A stretch of 6,790 nucleotides of DNA from JAGTVB01 sp964624765 (GTDB taxonomy: Bacteria; Pseudomonadota; Gammaproteobacteria; HK1), in the NCBI GenBank assembly GCA_964624765.1, contig CAZUZO010000158.1, positions 1-6,790 of the forward strand, read 5' to 3'. Positions 1 to 5,203 of the stretch are shown here, piece by piece (the stretch's first letter is position 1; the number at the start of each line of letters is the position of its first letter). Position numbers and translations under genes: made by a program. The notes beneath the pieces were generated by a model. It worked only from the letters and a program-made list of their open reading frames with translations. It made no database searches and had not been told where the DNA came from.

Positions 1-286
1 ACAGGGGCCTGTTGGCATTGGGAAACGAGCTCATGCGGATCTCTCGCGATAGCTTGGGGATGGCAAGGGCGATTCCCTCGTGGTTTCGAGCCGCGAGTAC
101 GAGCAACCGGTGCTGTGCCGCATTAGCGGCTTACCCACGGGGTGTGGCTGGCGGCGTAGCGTGGGTCTGACGAAATGATGGCTAACGCCGATGGCGCGAG
201 GTCTGGCGCAAGCCACTGCCTTGATTTGAGTCAAGAAAGCATGATGCATAACGAGCATAATTCGTGTGCGGCGTTTAACCTTGATC
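1..286. other. Non-coding or decayed stretch, no gene assigned
   Basis: I see no gene that I can support here. One forward frame is open from the window edge to a stop at about 171-173 (roughly 56 codons, arginine- and alanine-rich), which could be the tail of a gene entering from the left. It has no recognisable motif. The reverse-strand open frame over 31-258 is low in complexity and unconvincing. Confidence 0.4.
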
Positions 287-379
287 GGGTAATCATGCAG
301 CCTTGTCTCACCCCCAAGGGGAAGTGACGGAAAAGAGGGGGTTTAGAGACGTCGGTTCTGACTCCCAACCCTGCTGGCA
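287..379 (+). repeat. Imperfect ~93-bp direct repeat, copy 1
   Basis: This segment matches 974-1067 in the same orientation. The best-conserved core, 297-328, is identical over 32 bases to 984-1015. The remainder matches with scattered substitutions and a small indel. The core contains a quasi-palindrome (TCACCCCC, AA, GGGG, AA, GTGA) that could fold as a bulged hairpin. The two copies flank the 512-784 gene. I do not recognise the family. It lacks convincing attC core sites, so I do not call it an integron site. Confidence 0.8.
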
Positions 380-388
380 CGCAGCTAG

Positions 389-408
389 ATGAGTAAACGA
401 TGACTCAT
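389..408. repeat. Small inverted repeat ATGAGT/ACTCAT
   Basis: Two perfect 6-base arms are separated by 8 bases, about 100 bp upstream of the 512 gene. It could be an operator-like site or chance. There is no recognisable promoter beside it. Confidence 0.25.
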
Positions 409-511
409 TGGCAGCAGAAGGCATCGGCAAACTTCGAGCATTTCGGGCTTAACCGTAGGGGGTGGGTCGGCGCTGCAGATGGTGGAAACTTCAGGTTAGG
501 GAGCAAATGAG

Positions 512-784
512 ATGGTTGACCTCACGAAGAATGATGAAGAGCGCTTCGTAGACGAAGAGCGGGAGTGGATCGAGGGAGAAACCCCGCCAGCCGGCGAGGA
601 CATTGTGTCCATCGCCCGGGATCATGTCGTGGCGTTTCGCAAACAGCTCGATGATACCAGCAAAACGGCGGATGCCATCGACCGCGGTGCGCCGTGGATG
701 GAAATCGCCCAGTGTGCGGCAGAGGAGGGTCACCACGAACTCGCTGGTTTTCTTTTCGAGGCGGAACAACAGGGGTTGGACTAG
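512..784 (+). CDS. Hypothetical acidic 90-residue protein
   Basis: This is a complete 90-codon frame starting at ATG. The purine-rich AGGGAG at 498-503 ends 8 bases before the start and makes a good Shine-Dalgarno match, which favours this start over the out-of-frame ATG at 507. The product is rich in Asp and Glu, with no signal peptide, no membrane segment and no cysteine pair (a single Cys). The N-terminal third is charged and probably flexible. The C-terminal half, from about residue 50 (AIDRGAPWMEIAQCAAEEG...), looks like two amphipathic helices. I do not recognise a family, so no function is assigned. It stands alone: the nearest downstream gene on this strand is about 950 bp away. The ~93-bp direct repeats on both sides suggest it may have arrived, or could move, as a unit. 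A real gene is likely from the ribosome-binding site and amino-acid composition, but not certain. Confidence 0.6.
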   Translation: MVDLTKNDEERFVDEEREWIEGETPPAGEDIVSIARDHVVAFRKQLDDTSKTADAIDRGAPWMEIAQCAAEEGHHELAGFLFEAEQQGLD

Positions 785-794
785 TCGGACCTGC

Positions 795-816
795 GGGTGT
801 GCGGGTGCGGGTGGGG
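795..816 (+). other. G-rich tract with four G-runs (possible G-quadruplex)
   Basis: Four runs of three or more G (795-797, 803-805, 809-811, 813-816), separated by 1-5 bases, lie ten bases past the stop of the preceding gene. The pattern satisfies the usual G-quadruplex consensus. The 11-base word GGGTGGGGTCA at its right end (809-819) recurs at 909-919. A structural or termination role is only conjecture. Confidence 0.35.
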
Positions 817-973
817 TCAGGCGCGGCTGGGGTCTACATGATCACACCAAATCAAGCTCAAGCGTTGCAGGCGGAACCCCGAGACGGGCGAAGACGAGAC
901 AAATACAAGGGTGGGGTCATATTCCAGCATTGTGGATGCCGAGACGTTGGGCGAAGGAATAACCATGGAAATG

Positions 974-1067
974 GGGTAATTGTGCAGCCTTGTCTCACCC
1001 CCAAGGGGAAGTGACTGAAGACAGAGGGGTCTTAGAGGCGTCGGTCCTGACCCCCAGCCCTTCCGGC
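974..1067 (+). repeat. Imperfect ~93-bp direct repeat, copy 2
   Basis: This is the second copy of the 287-379 repeat, same strand, about 687 bp further on. The 32-base core is identical to copy 1. Downstream of it the copies still align (for example GTGACTGAAGACAGAGG against GTGACGGAAAAGAGG), with point differences and a small indel. Similarity fades just after GGCA on both sides. Divergence of the flanks but not the core suggests selection on the core or relatively recent transposition. Confidence 0.8.
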
Positions 1068-1105
1068 AACTAGCCAATGGCGTTAATTGTGCCTCTGTCA
1101 TAAGG

Positions 1106-1127
1106 CTCCCGACCTACAGGTCGGGAG
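1106..1127. repeat. REP-like perfect palindrome
   Basis: CTCCCGACCT and AGGTCGGGAG are perfect 10-base complements around a 2-base centre (or a 9-bp stem with a TACA loop). The words CCCGACCTACAGG and GTCGGG resemble, from memory, REP elements mobilised by RAYT transposases in Gammaproteobacteria. No run of T follows on either strand, so a rho-independent terminator is less likely. No RAYT gene is present in the window. Confidence 0.5.
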
Positions 1128-1213
1128 AAGTCCGAGAGTCTATTGGTAGGCGTGACCGCACTGGCCAAGAGCAGGTAGGGTGTCTTTTGTCAGTCTTGGC
1201 GAAGGGTGCCGAG

Positions 1214-1259
1214 TGGTGGGCCGTGCAGGAATACAACCTGCGACCAGCGGATTAAAAGT
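1214..1259 (-). pseudogene. tRNA-Lys(UUU) 3' fragment, degenerate
   Basis: Read on the minus strand, this is the 3' part of a proteobacterial tRNA-Lys: anticodon loop CTTTTAA (plus 1252-1258), the TCCGC 3' stem, GGTC variable region, T-stem GCAGG/CCTGC (1225-1229 and 1237-1241), the acceptor 3' strand and a terminal ACCA. The 5' half of the anticodon stem is not complementary (GGGTA instead of GCGGA). A D-arm-like stretch (about 1262-1277) is only weakly similar and displaced by a short deletion, and no matching 5' acceptor strand is present. The T-loop reads TTGTATT instead of TTCGAAT, losing the C56/G57 contacts. It cannot be a working tRNA. A 3' tRNA remnant including CCA is the typical scar of a site-specific integrative element; the integrase is not in view. 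Confidence 0.75.
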
Positions 1260-1724
1260 ACCCACCAATCAGCATAACTTAGTGTTTATAAAGGGACTCT
1301 CGTTGCATCGATGTCACCACGGAACAGTACGAATCAGGACTGATCGACGCGTAATTCCCGCAAGCCGACCAACGGATTTGTAGCCAGGATGACTCGTGAG
1401 GACGGCCGCTCGTGCCTCTTTTGGCAGGTCAACTGGCAGGCGCATCGAGCATTTTTCGGTCGTGCAGATTAACATGTCTTGCGGCACGCGCGTGGTTTGG
1501 CCGTGCGCTTTACGACGAAACTCTGTGCCGATTTCATTCCCCCATTAATGCCAGTCAAAAGGACACCTTGTGCGAGGGTTTCGGGCCTACTTGGCGATAT
1601 TGTATCGTTTGACGAGTTGCCTCTGTCGTGCCGGCGCAGCCAGGCCGTGTCTGTCCCACAAGATTATTTCTTCGAAGGCGGGCTGCGCGATCGCGCCGCC
1701 GCTCGACAGGAGCGTCGTGCCTAA
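1260..1724. other. Intergenic stretch without recognisable gene
   Basis: Several short open frames cross this segment (for example 1412-1612 and 1479-1724), but none has a ribosome-binding site, plausible composition or a motif. Reverse-strand frames are equally featureless. It may be eroded island DNA between the tRNA-Lys scar and the small gene pair. Confidence 0.5.
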
Positions 1725-1760
1725 CGAATTACGGCCGTAAAAACCACCAAATACTTTGAA

Positions 1761-1976
1761 GTGATTCGGTGCCGGCCGGATCGAGTCGCAATCAGGGATG
1801 AATGGATCAAACGCGCTATCGACTCTCCAGAGCGAGAGCAGGTTCAAAAAGATGGCCGCATTCGCCGGTGGGCTAAGATCGAGGAAGTGGGAATTGGCAA
1901 GTACTTGCGCGTCGTGCTTTTGCCGGATCGAGAGACCGTTCACAATGCATTCTTCGACCGAGGATACAAGCCATGA
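1761..1976 (+). CDS. Small hypothetical protein (DUF4258-like), start possibly lost
   Basis: The product ends GKYLRVVLLPDRETVHNAFFDRGYKP and contains DEWIKRAIDSPERE and DGRIRRWAKI. From memory this pattern belongs to a family of small basic proteins, often annotated DUF4258-like or hypothetical, that commonly precede DUF2283 genes. The GTG at 1761 is the first usable start, but conserved-looking sequence continues in frame upstream to about 1737 (KTTKYFE), where relatives begin with Met and this sequence has GTA. ATT at 1728 is the only other conceivable start before the in-frame stop at 1722-1724. No Shine-Dalgarno precedes any of these. The start may therefore have mutated away, leaving the gene silent or shortened. 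Its stop overlaps the next start as ATGA (1973-1976), which is typical of translationally coupled pairs. The pairing resembles a toxin-antitoxin or regulator module, but activity is not demonstrated by anything seen here. Confidence 0.6.
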   Translation: MIRCRPDRVAIRDEWIKRAIDSPEREQVQKDGRIRRWAKIEEVGIGKYLRVVLLPDRETVHNAFFDRGYKP

Positions 1977-2170
1977 AGATCAAGTACTTTGAAGATACCG
2001 ACACATTGTATATCGAATTCAGAGATAGTGATGTGGTTGAATCGAAAGACCTCGATGAGAACACGACTCTTGACGTTGATTCTGGTGGAAACGTATGCGC
2101 CATCACCTTTGAACATGCGAGCGAGCGGACGGATGTGCGCCATGTGACGGTGGAAGGCATCGCCGCATGA
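1973..2170 (+). CDS. DUF2283 domain protein
   Basis: This is a 65-residue protein of the DUF2283 type: MKIKYFEDTDTLYIEF at the start, then SKDLDENTTLDVDSGGNV, a predicted beta strand (CAITFEHA) and an acidic-to-hydrophobic tail. The family is a small all-beta fold of about 50-70 residues, often in two-gene units beside small toxin-like or DUF4258-like proteins, so an antitoxin or partner role is plausible but not established. The ATG overlaps the stop of the upstream gene by 4 bases (ATGA), so translation probably couples to it. A GAGGA element just upstream (about 1959-1963) could also serve as its own ribosome-binding site. Length is normal for the family and the frame is intact, in contrast to its upstream partner. 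Confidence 0.85.
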   Translation: MKIKYFEDTDTLYIEFRDSDVVESKDLDENTTLDVDSGGNVCAITFEHASERTDVRHVTVEGIAA

Positions 2171-2393
2171 CGTTATTGCACCGAGCAAAGCTCCGCGTAT
2201 CCTATCAGGTGAAACCCCCGTCGCTTGACGGTTAGCCGCATACCCGTATCGAGTCTTGGGTCTTTCCTCCCGGCAGCGACCACCCGAGGCGGGGAGCGCC
2301 GGTCAATCTTCAGTTCGGTCACGTCGTCGAGATCGTCCACCATCGCCACCCGTGGCGTTGGGCGAATGTTTTCCTCCCTTCCCCTTCTCGCCC

Positions 2394-2408
2394 GACGCCG
2401 AAGGCGTC
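2394..2408. repeat. Short hairpin GACGCC-GAA-GGCGTC
   Basis: Perfect 6-base arms flank a 3-base loop. There is no adjacent T-run, so it is not a convincing terminator. It lies about 80 bp before the start of the Pepco-like gene and could be regulatory or incidental. Confidence 0.3.
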
Positions 2409-2426
2409 TCGGTTTCCCGGGGTGCC

Positions 2427-2454
2427 TTCCCTGTCGCCCCAGACGGGTTACACT
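2427..2454 (+). promoter_or_regulatory. Weak sigma70-like promoter candidate
   Basis: TACACT at 2449-2454 resembles a -10 box. TTCCCT at 2427-2432 is a poor -35, 16 bases upstream. The position, about 35 bp before the ATG at 2489, suits transcription of the Pepco-like and NACHT genes. The match is weak and should be treated as a guess. Confidence 0.2.
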
Positions 2455-2488
2455 AGCCACTTCGGATCTGCATTGCAGGAGTTGCACG

Positions 2489-2818
2489 ATGGGGACAATT
2501 CCAGTACGTGTTGCGCCTCCCGACACGGAGCCAGGGGGCTCGGTGCCAACAGGCGAGGAAAGGGAGCGCTTTCGCCTGTTTGGAAACGAAGGGGTGGTCG
2601 CGCTGCCGACGGAGAAACTGGCGGCCTCCCTGCAAGCCATCGCCGGAGAGCTGAGTCGGTTGTTTCGCGATCTCAACCGTGTTGCCGGGTTCGAGCTCGA
2701 GCAAGTGGAGGTGGGACTGGAGATCTCGGCCGAGGGCGGTTTTAACCTCATCGGCAACGCCAAGGCGGGCGGTAAGGGCGCGATCACCTTGACCTTCTCA
2801 CCGAACCGGGAACCCTAG
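2489..2818 (+). CDS. Pepco/trypco-like conflict-system accessory protein
   Basis: This is a 109-residue protein. The ATG at 2489 is chosen because GGAG at 2478-2481 lies 7 bases upstream; the longer open frame back to 2225 is serine/arginine-rich and not protein-like. Residues ~1-40 are a low-complexity, proline- and glycine-rich leader. Residues ~41-70 form an amphipathic helix (LAASLQAIAGELSRLF). Residues ~71-105 are a beta hairpin-like module (LEQVEVGLEISAEGG, then FNLIG, KGAITLTF). That helix plus the VEVGLEISAEG...GxITLTF signature matches my memory of the Pepco and trypco domains, found beside peptidases, death-like effector domains and STAND NTPases in bacterial conflict systems. There is no signal peptide or membrane segment. 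It ends 21 bp before the NACHT gene on the same strand, so the two are very probably one operon. The Pepco versus trypco2 assignment is uncertain; the context supports either. Confidence 0.65.
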   Translation: MGTIPVRVAPPDTEPGGSVPTGEERERFRLFGNEGVVALPTEKLAASLQAIAGELSRLFRDLNRVAGFELEQVEVGLEISAEGGFNLIGNAKAGGKGAITLTFSPNREP

Positions 2819-2839
2819 CGTTCGGGCTGACCTCGATCG

Positions 2840-4270
2840 ATGGAAGAGGAGCTCAGCGATCAAGCTCTTAGCGAACGAGCGGTCGGGCTCTTAGGGCCCC
2901 TGTTCGTCAATCACCGCGATTGGCTCACCGTACTGAACCAGGCCTTTGAGGGCAGTCAATACGATCCCCGGCCGCTCTTGAAGACAGACCAGGCGCCAAA
3001 GGACTTCGCCCAGCACTGCGTGAGCGAGCTGCTGAGCTTTGGCTGCATAGGGGCGGGGAAACACAGCCTCGCCCGCTTGCTGGAAGTTTGCGCCGGATAC
3101 TATGGCTTCGACCGTCCAGCAGACTACGAGCTCTTGCCAGCGCTGCTCGACCGCCGCTGCGAGCGACCGCCACGGGCGCTCGAGGTCAAGTACCTGGAAG
3201 GGCTATTCGCGAGCAAGTATCTGACCGCCGCCCGGATTTATGCACCCTTGGATGGGAGGGGCAAGCGCCCGCTGATCGACGCCCTCAGTCCATCCACCGT
3301 TGCCTGTTGGGAGATCCGTCCGGACCTTTGTCTGCGGCGCAAGCGCAAGGGCGAGGCGCAGCTCGAAACTCGCCACTACGACGATATCCTGGATGCGTTC
3401 ACCGAGTTCCCTCGCGCCGTGCTTCTCGGTGCCCCTGGCGCCGGCAAAAGCACGACCCTGCAAAAGCTCGCCTGGGAGCGGGCGCTCCAGGCCAAAGGAG
3501 ATCGGTCGGCTGCCTTACCGTTCTATGTCCAGCTCGGTCGTTGGACCGATCCTGAGCAAACGCCTGCCGCGTTCTTTCGTGCCGAGCTGCAAGAAGTCTC
3601 TGGCGTGAGCGAGATGGCCGACTTCTTGGTGGGTCTCTGTCGCGCCGGGCGCGCCATTTTGTTACTCGATGGCCTCAACGAGACGCCGACCCTCCAACGC
3701 AAGGCAATGACCAATGCGCTCAAGGCGTGGTTGAAGACCCTCCCCGCAGACCCAGCCCTCTACATTGCATGTCGCAAAGACGACTACCAGGACCCGCTCC
3801 GCTTCGATCTCGACGAGCTTTCCATCGAGGCGCTTACGCCCCCACGGGTGCGTCACACCATCGCTCACATCTTCGCTGGACTCGAACCCCCGCTCGAAGC
3901 GGCTGAGGCGGAAATGCTCTTCTGGGAGCTCGCAGGCGGCGAGTCAATGCGGGCACTGCTTGCCAAGTGGCAGCGGCTCGGTGCCGACGAAACGCTGTTT
4001 TGGACCGCCGAGGATATCCCGCGCCGCGACCCGGACATCTATAGCCATACCTCGGGCGGAGAGCACGCCCTCTGGCGAAGGCAGCGGGACGATCCTCAGA
4101 GCCTCCTCGGCCTTGCCTCCAATCCCTACCTGCTGACCCTGATCATTCAACAGTGGTTGGATCGGGAGGCATTGACCGGGAAAGGCTCCATTGATGGACC
4201 TGGCCGGCAATGTCTGGGAATGGTGTCTGAACAAATACGACGACCCGATGGACACCGACTTGGGTGGTGA
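2840..4270 (+). CDS. Effector-associated domain-NACHT NTPase (STAND), truncated at its 3' end
   Basis: This is a 476-codon frame whose ATG is the only possible start after the in-frame TGA at 2828. There is no clear Shine-Dalgarno, so translation may depend on the upstream gene. Residues ~1-100 form an all-helical domain (HRDWLTVLNQAF, FAQHCVSELLSFG, GKHSLARLLEVCAGYYG) like the death-like effector-associated domains that recruit effectors. The NACHT domain follows: Walker A GAPGAGKST (197-205), Walker B ILLLDGLNE (273-281), a sensor-1-like arginine in ACRKDD (~312), and the SNPYLLTLI segment (427-435) seen after NACHT cores. No C-terminal sensor repeat follows. From about residue 452 the translation is an out-of-frame reading of the FGE-type tail, ending at 4268-4270. 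The original protein probably carried a full FGE/C-type-lectin sensor, now mostly deleted. The ATPase core looks intact, so a constitutively altered or inert product are both possible. Confidence 0.8.
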   Translation: MEEELSDQALSERAVGLLGPLFVNHRDWLTVLNQAFEGSQYDPRPLLKTDQAPKDFAQHCVSELLSFGCIGAGKHSLARLLEVCAGYYGFDRPADYELLPALLDRRCERPPRALEVKYLEGLFASKYLTAARIYAPLDGRGKRPLIDALSPSTVACWEIRPDLCLRRKRKGEAQLETRHYDDILDAFTEFPRAVLLGAPGAGKSTTLQKLAWERALQAKGDRSAALPFYVQLGRWTDPEQTPAAFFRAELQEVSGVSEMADFLVGLCRAGRAILLLDGLNETPTLQRKAMTNALKAWLKTLPADPALYIACRKDDYQDPLRFDLDELSIEALTPPRVRHTIAHIFAGLEPPLEAAEAEMLFWELAGGESMRALLAKWQRLGADETLFWTAEDIPRRDPDIYSHTSGGEHALWRRQRDDPQSLLGLASNPYLLTLIIQQWLDREALTGKGSIDGPGRQCLGMVSEQIRRPDGHRLGW

Positions 4271-4418
4271 AGACTCTCGCGTGGTTCGCGGCGGCTCTTG
4301 ATACTTCAATCAGGGCAACGCGCGCGCGTCCTACCGCTACTACGATCCCCCGTACTCTCGTTACAACTACCTCGGTTTTCGAGTCGTGTGTTTGCCCCCC
4401 ATCTTTCCTGATCACTGA
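4186..4418 (+). pseudogene. C-terminal remnant of an FGE-sulfatase/C-type-lectin domain (DGR target type)
   Basis: In the frame of 4194 the translation reads MDLAGNVWEWC, then a linker, RVVRGGS, stop, YFNQGNARASYRYY, and LGFRVVCLP, ending at 4416-4418. LAGNVWEW, RGGSW and LGFRVV are the hallmark motifs of the formylglycine-generating-enzyme/C-type-lectin fold used by SUMF1-like proteins and many diversity-generating retroelement targets. The frame differs from the NACHT frame. The upstream ~200 or more residues of the domain are absent, so the junction at about 4186-4194 marks an internal deletion with frame change. The conserved Trp after RGGS is TGA (4299-4301), a second lesion. It could not be translated as an intact sensor. 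It was presumably the C-terminus of the NACHT gene just upstream. Confidence 0.85.
4290..4395 (+). repeat. Variable-repeat (VR)-like segment of a DGR target
   Basis: Between the RGGS and LGFRVV anchors, 7 of the 23 codons from 4302 to 4370 are TAC, with TTC, TCC and TCT also present, set among fixed GCGCGC, CGC and GATCCC blocks. TAC, TTC and TCC are one- or two-base changes from AAC at adenine positions. That is the footprint expected of adenine-specific mutagenesis from an AAC-rich template repeat. The template repeat is not in the window, so assignment rests on pattern and position. The exact repeat limits are approximate. Confidence 0.6.
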
Positions 4419-4448
4419 TCTTCTGAACACTGATCCACTGGACACTGG
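4408..4448 (+). repeat. Short CACTGATC-type degenerate repeats after the FGE stop
   Basis: Degenerate units built on CTGATCACTGATC, CTGAACACTGATC and CACTGGACACTGG run through and just past the FGE stop codon. They lie between the variable segment and the downstream hairpin, in the interval where DGR targets carry the initiation-of-mutagenic-homology and linker sequence. A functional role is inferred only from position. Confidence 0.45.
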
Positions 4449-4461
4449 ATGCCGCGGCAGT

Positions 4462-4483
4462 GGCATTACGGCCGCGTAGTGCC
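4462..4483 (+). repeat. 9-bp stem, 4-nt loop hairpin downstream of the VR (DGR cruciform-like)
   Basis: GGCATTACG (4462-4470) pairs with CGTAGTGCC (4475-4483) over nine positions, one of them a T/G wobble, around the loop GCCG. It sits about 45 bp after the stop of the FGE remnant. Characterised DGR targets carry a hairpin or cruciform with a stem of about 8 bp and a 4-nt loop just downstream of the variable repeat, needed for efficient retrohoming. No T-run follows, which argues against a rho-independent terminator. A self-complementary decamer (TGCCGCGGCA, 4450-4459) lies immediately upstream. Confidence 0.6.
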
Positions 4484-4756
4484 GGTTTCAGGTGATGATT
4501 GTCGAAAAATTCCGCAGGCTTGGCAGGATTCTACCAGGCCGCAATGGTCACTTGTAACCGATTGAATAAGGTCAATTAATTCTCATGCCAACTGTATTAG
4601 CAAACGCTTCTAGAATATATAAATCAGCTACTTGCATGCATTACGTGCGGAATGTCGGGTTATACCAGCCGGGTACGTAAATCAGGCCGTTCAAAGGCCT
4701 TCGTTGGATCTACCTATGCCCAAGCTCCTGGACTTAACACGCCGGGAGCAGGTACA
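4484..4756. other. Intergenic region between convergent units
   Basis: This is a more AT-rich stretch than the NACHT operon. No open frame here has a plausible start or motif. It separates the plus-strand NACHT/FGE remnant from the minus-strand peptidase, so both transcription units point into it. The only structure seen is the weak hairpin at 4684-4700. Confidence 0.5.
4684..4700 (-). terminator. Weak hairpin AGGCC/GGCCT after the peptidase gene
   Basis: Five-base perfect arms enclose a 7-base loop about 57 bp past the stop of the minus-strand peptidase gene. No U-tract follows on the minus strand. It could be a weak or rho-dependent end, or chance. Confidence 0.2.
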
Positions 4757-4762
4757 TCATTT

Positions 4763-5200
4763 CGTGTTCACGATGACGAAATAATTGCTGCTTGCAGCCG
4801 TGCCTCCGCCCTGGTGGTTACCCCCTAGGGTGATTTGGTCGCCAGCATCCACCTCCCTTCTAAAGACCACCATCGGTGAAGCTGGGCTATCTGTTGTGCT
4901 AATCGACTCTTCGTCCGCTCGAGTCCAAACGCCATCGGCAAGCCACGTTGGCGGTGAACCAGCGCCTCGCTTGTCATAGCAAACATGAATGGCTGCATCT
5001 TCGCGCAAGCGAAGCACCAGATGATTGGCGGCCTCTACGCGCTTGTCATCGTTCGCCGTGCGCATGAGCATGCCCCCCTTCAATCCTGAGGAAATCGCAG
5101 TTACCTTATACTCACGATCGATATAGGTGAGCGCACCATTTTTAGCCTCTGCCAGGGCATAGGGTTTGCCGCTTGATACGCTGACGATTTGCACTGGCAG
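4763..5200 (-). repeat. Tandem C-terminal domain, copy 2 (residues ~353-498)
   Basis: This is the duplicate of copy 1, with the same motif order: SSGKPYAL, YIDREYKV, MRTANDDKRV, LVLRL, IHVCYDKR, PTWLADGVWTR, STTDSPASPMVVFR, ITLGGN and SNYFVIV. DNA-level identity remains obvious in blocks (4868-4903 against 5307-5342, for example), so the duplication is fairly recent or homogenised. It ends the protein at NTK, stop. Confidence 0.75.
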
Positions 5201-5203
5201 TGG

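Larger units (their letters stand above)
2171..2488. other. Intergenic region upstream of the Pepco-like gene
   Basis: I find no gene I can defend over these ~318 bases. A minus-strand frame from about 2343 down to 2173 (MVDDLDDVTELKIDRR... at its start) has a plausible composition but no ribosome-binding site and no recognised family. It may be the tail of an old gene, and the plus frame opposite it looks like a serine/arginine-rich shadow. A perfect 6-bp hairpin with a GAA loop sits at 2394-2408. Confidence 0.4.

Noticed and set aside
287..1067. Integron gene cassette with attC sites
   Set aside because: The repeats flank one gene as in a cassette array, but no paired RYYYAAC and GTTRRRY core sites at the repeat ends could be found.
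1180..1383. Forward 67-codon ORF (GRAGIQPATSGLK...)
   Set aside because: This is the well-known artefact of translating the complement of a tRNA-Lys gene. The DNA is explained by the tRNA scar.
1587..1943. Minus-strand 118-codon ORF
   Set aside because: It lies antisense to the DUF4258-like gene, and its composition and lack of ribosome-binding site mark it as a shadow.
2225..2488. N-terminal extension of the Pepco-like protein
   Set aside because: The extension is Ser/Arg-rich without protein-like composition, and a good Shine-Dalgarno sits before the internal ATG at 2489.
4143..4466. Minus-strand ORFs opposite the NACHT/FGE junction
   Set aside because: They are antisense shadows of the GC-rich plus-strand genes, with no start signals or motifs.
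4264..4479. 71-codon ORF starting at 4264
   Set aside because: It runs over the FGE remnant in the wrong frame, and its ITDLLNTDPLDTG repeats simply reflect the CACTGATC-type DNA repeats.
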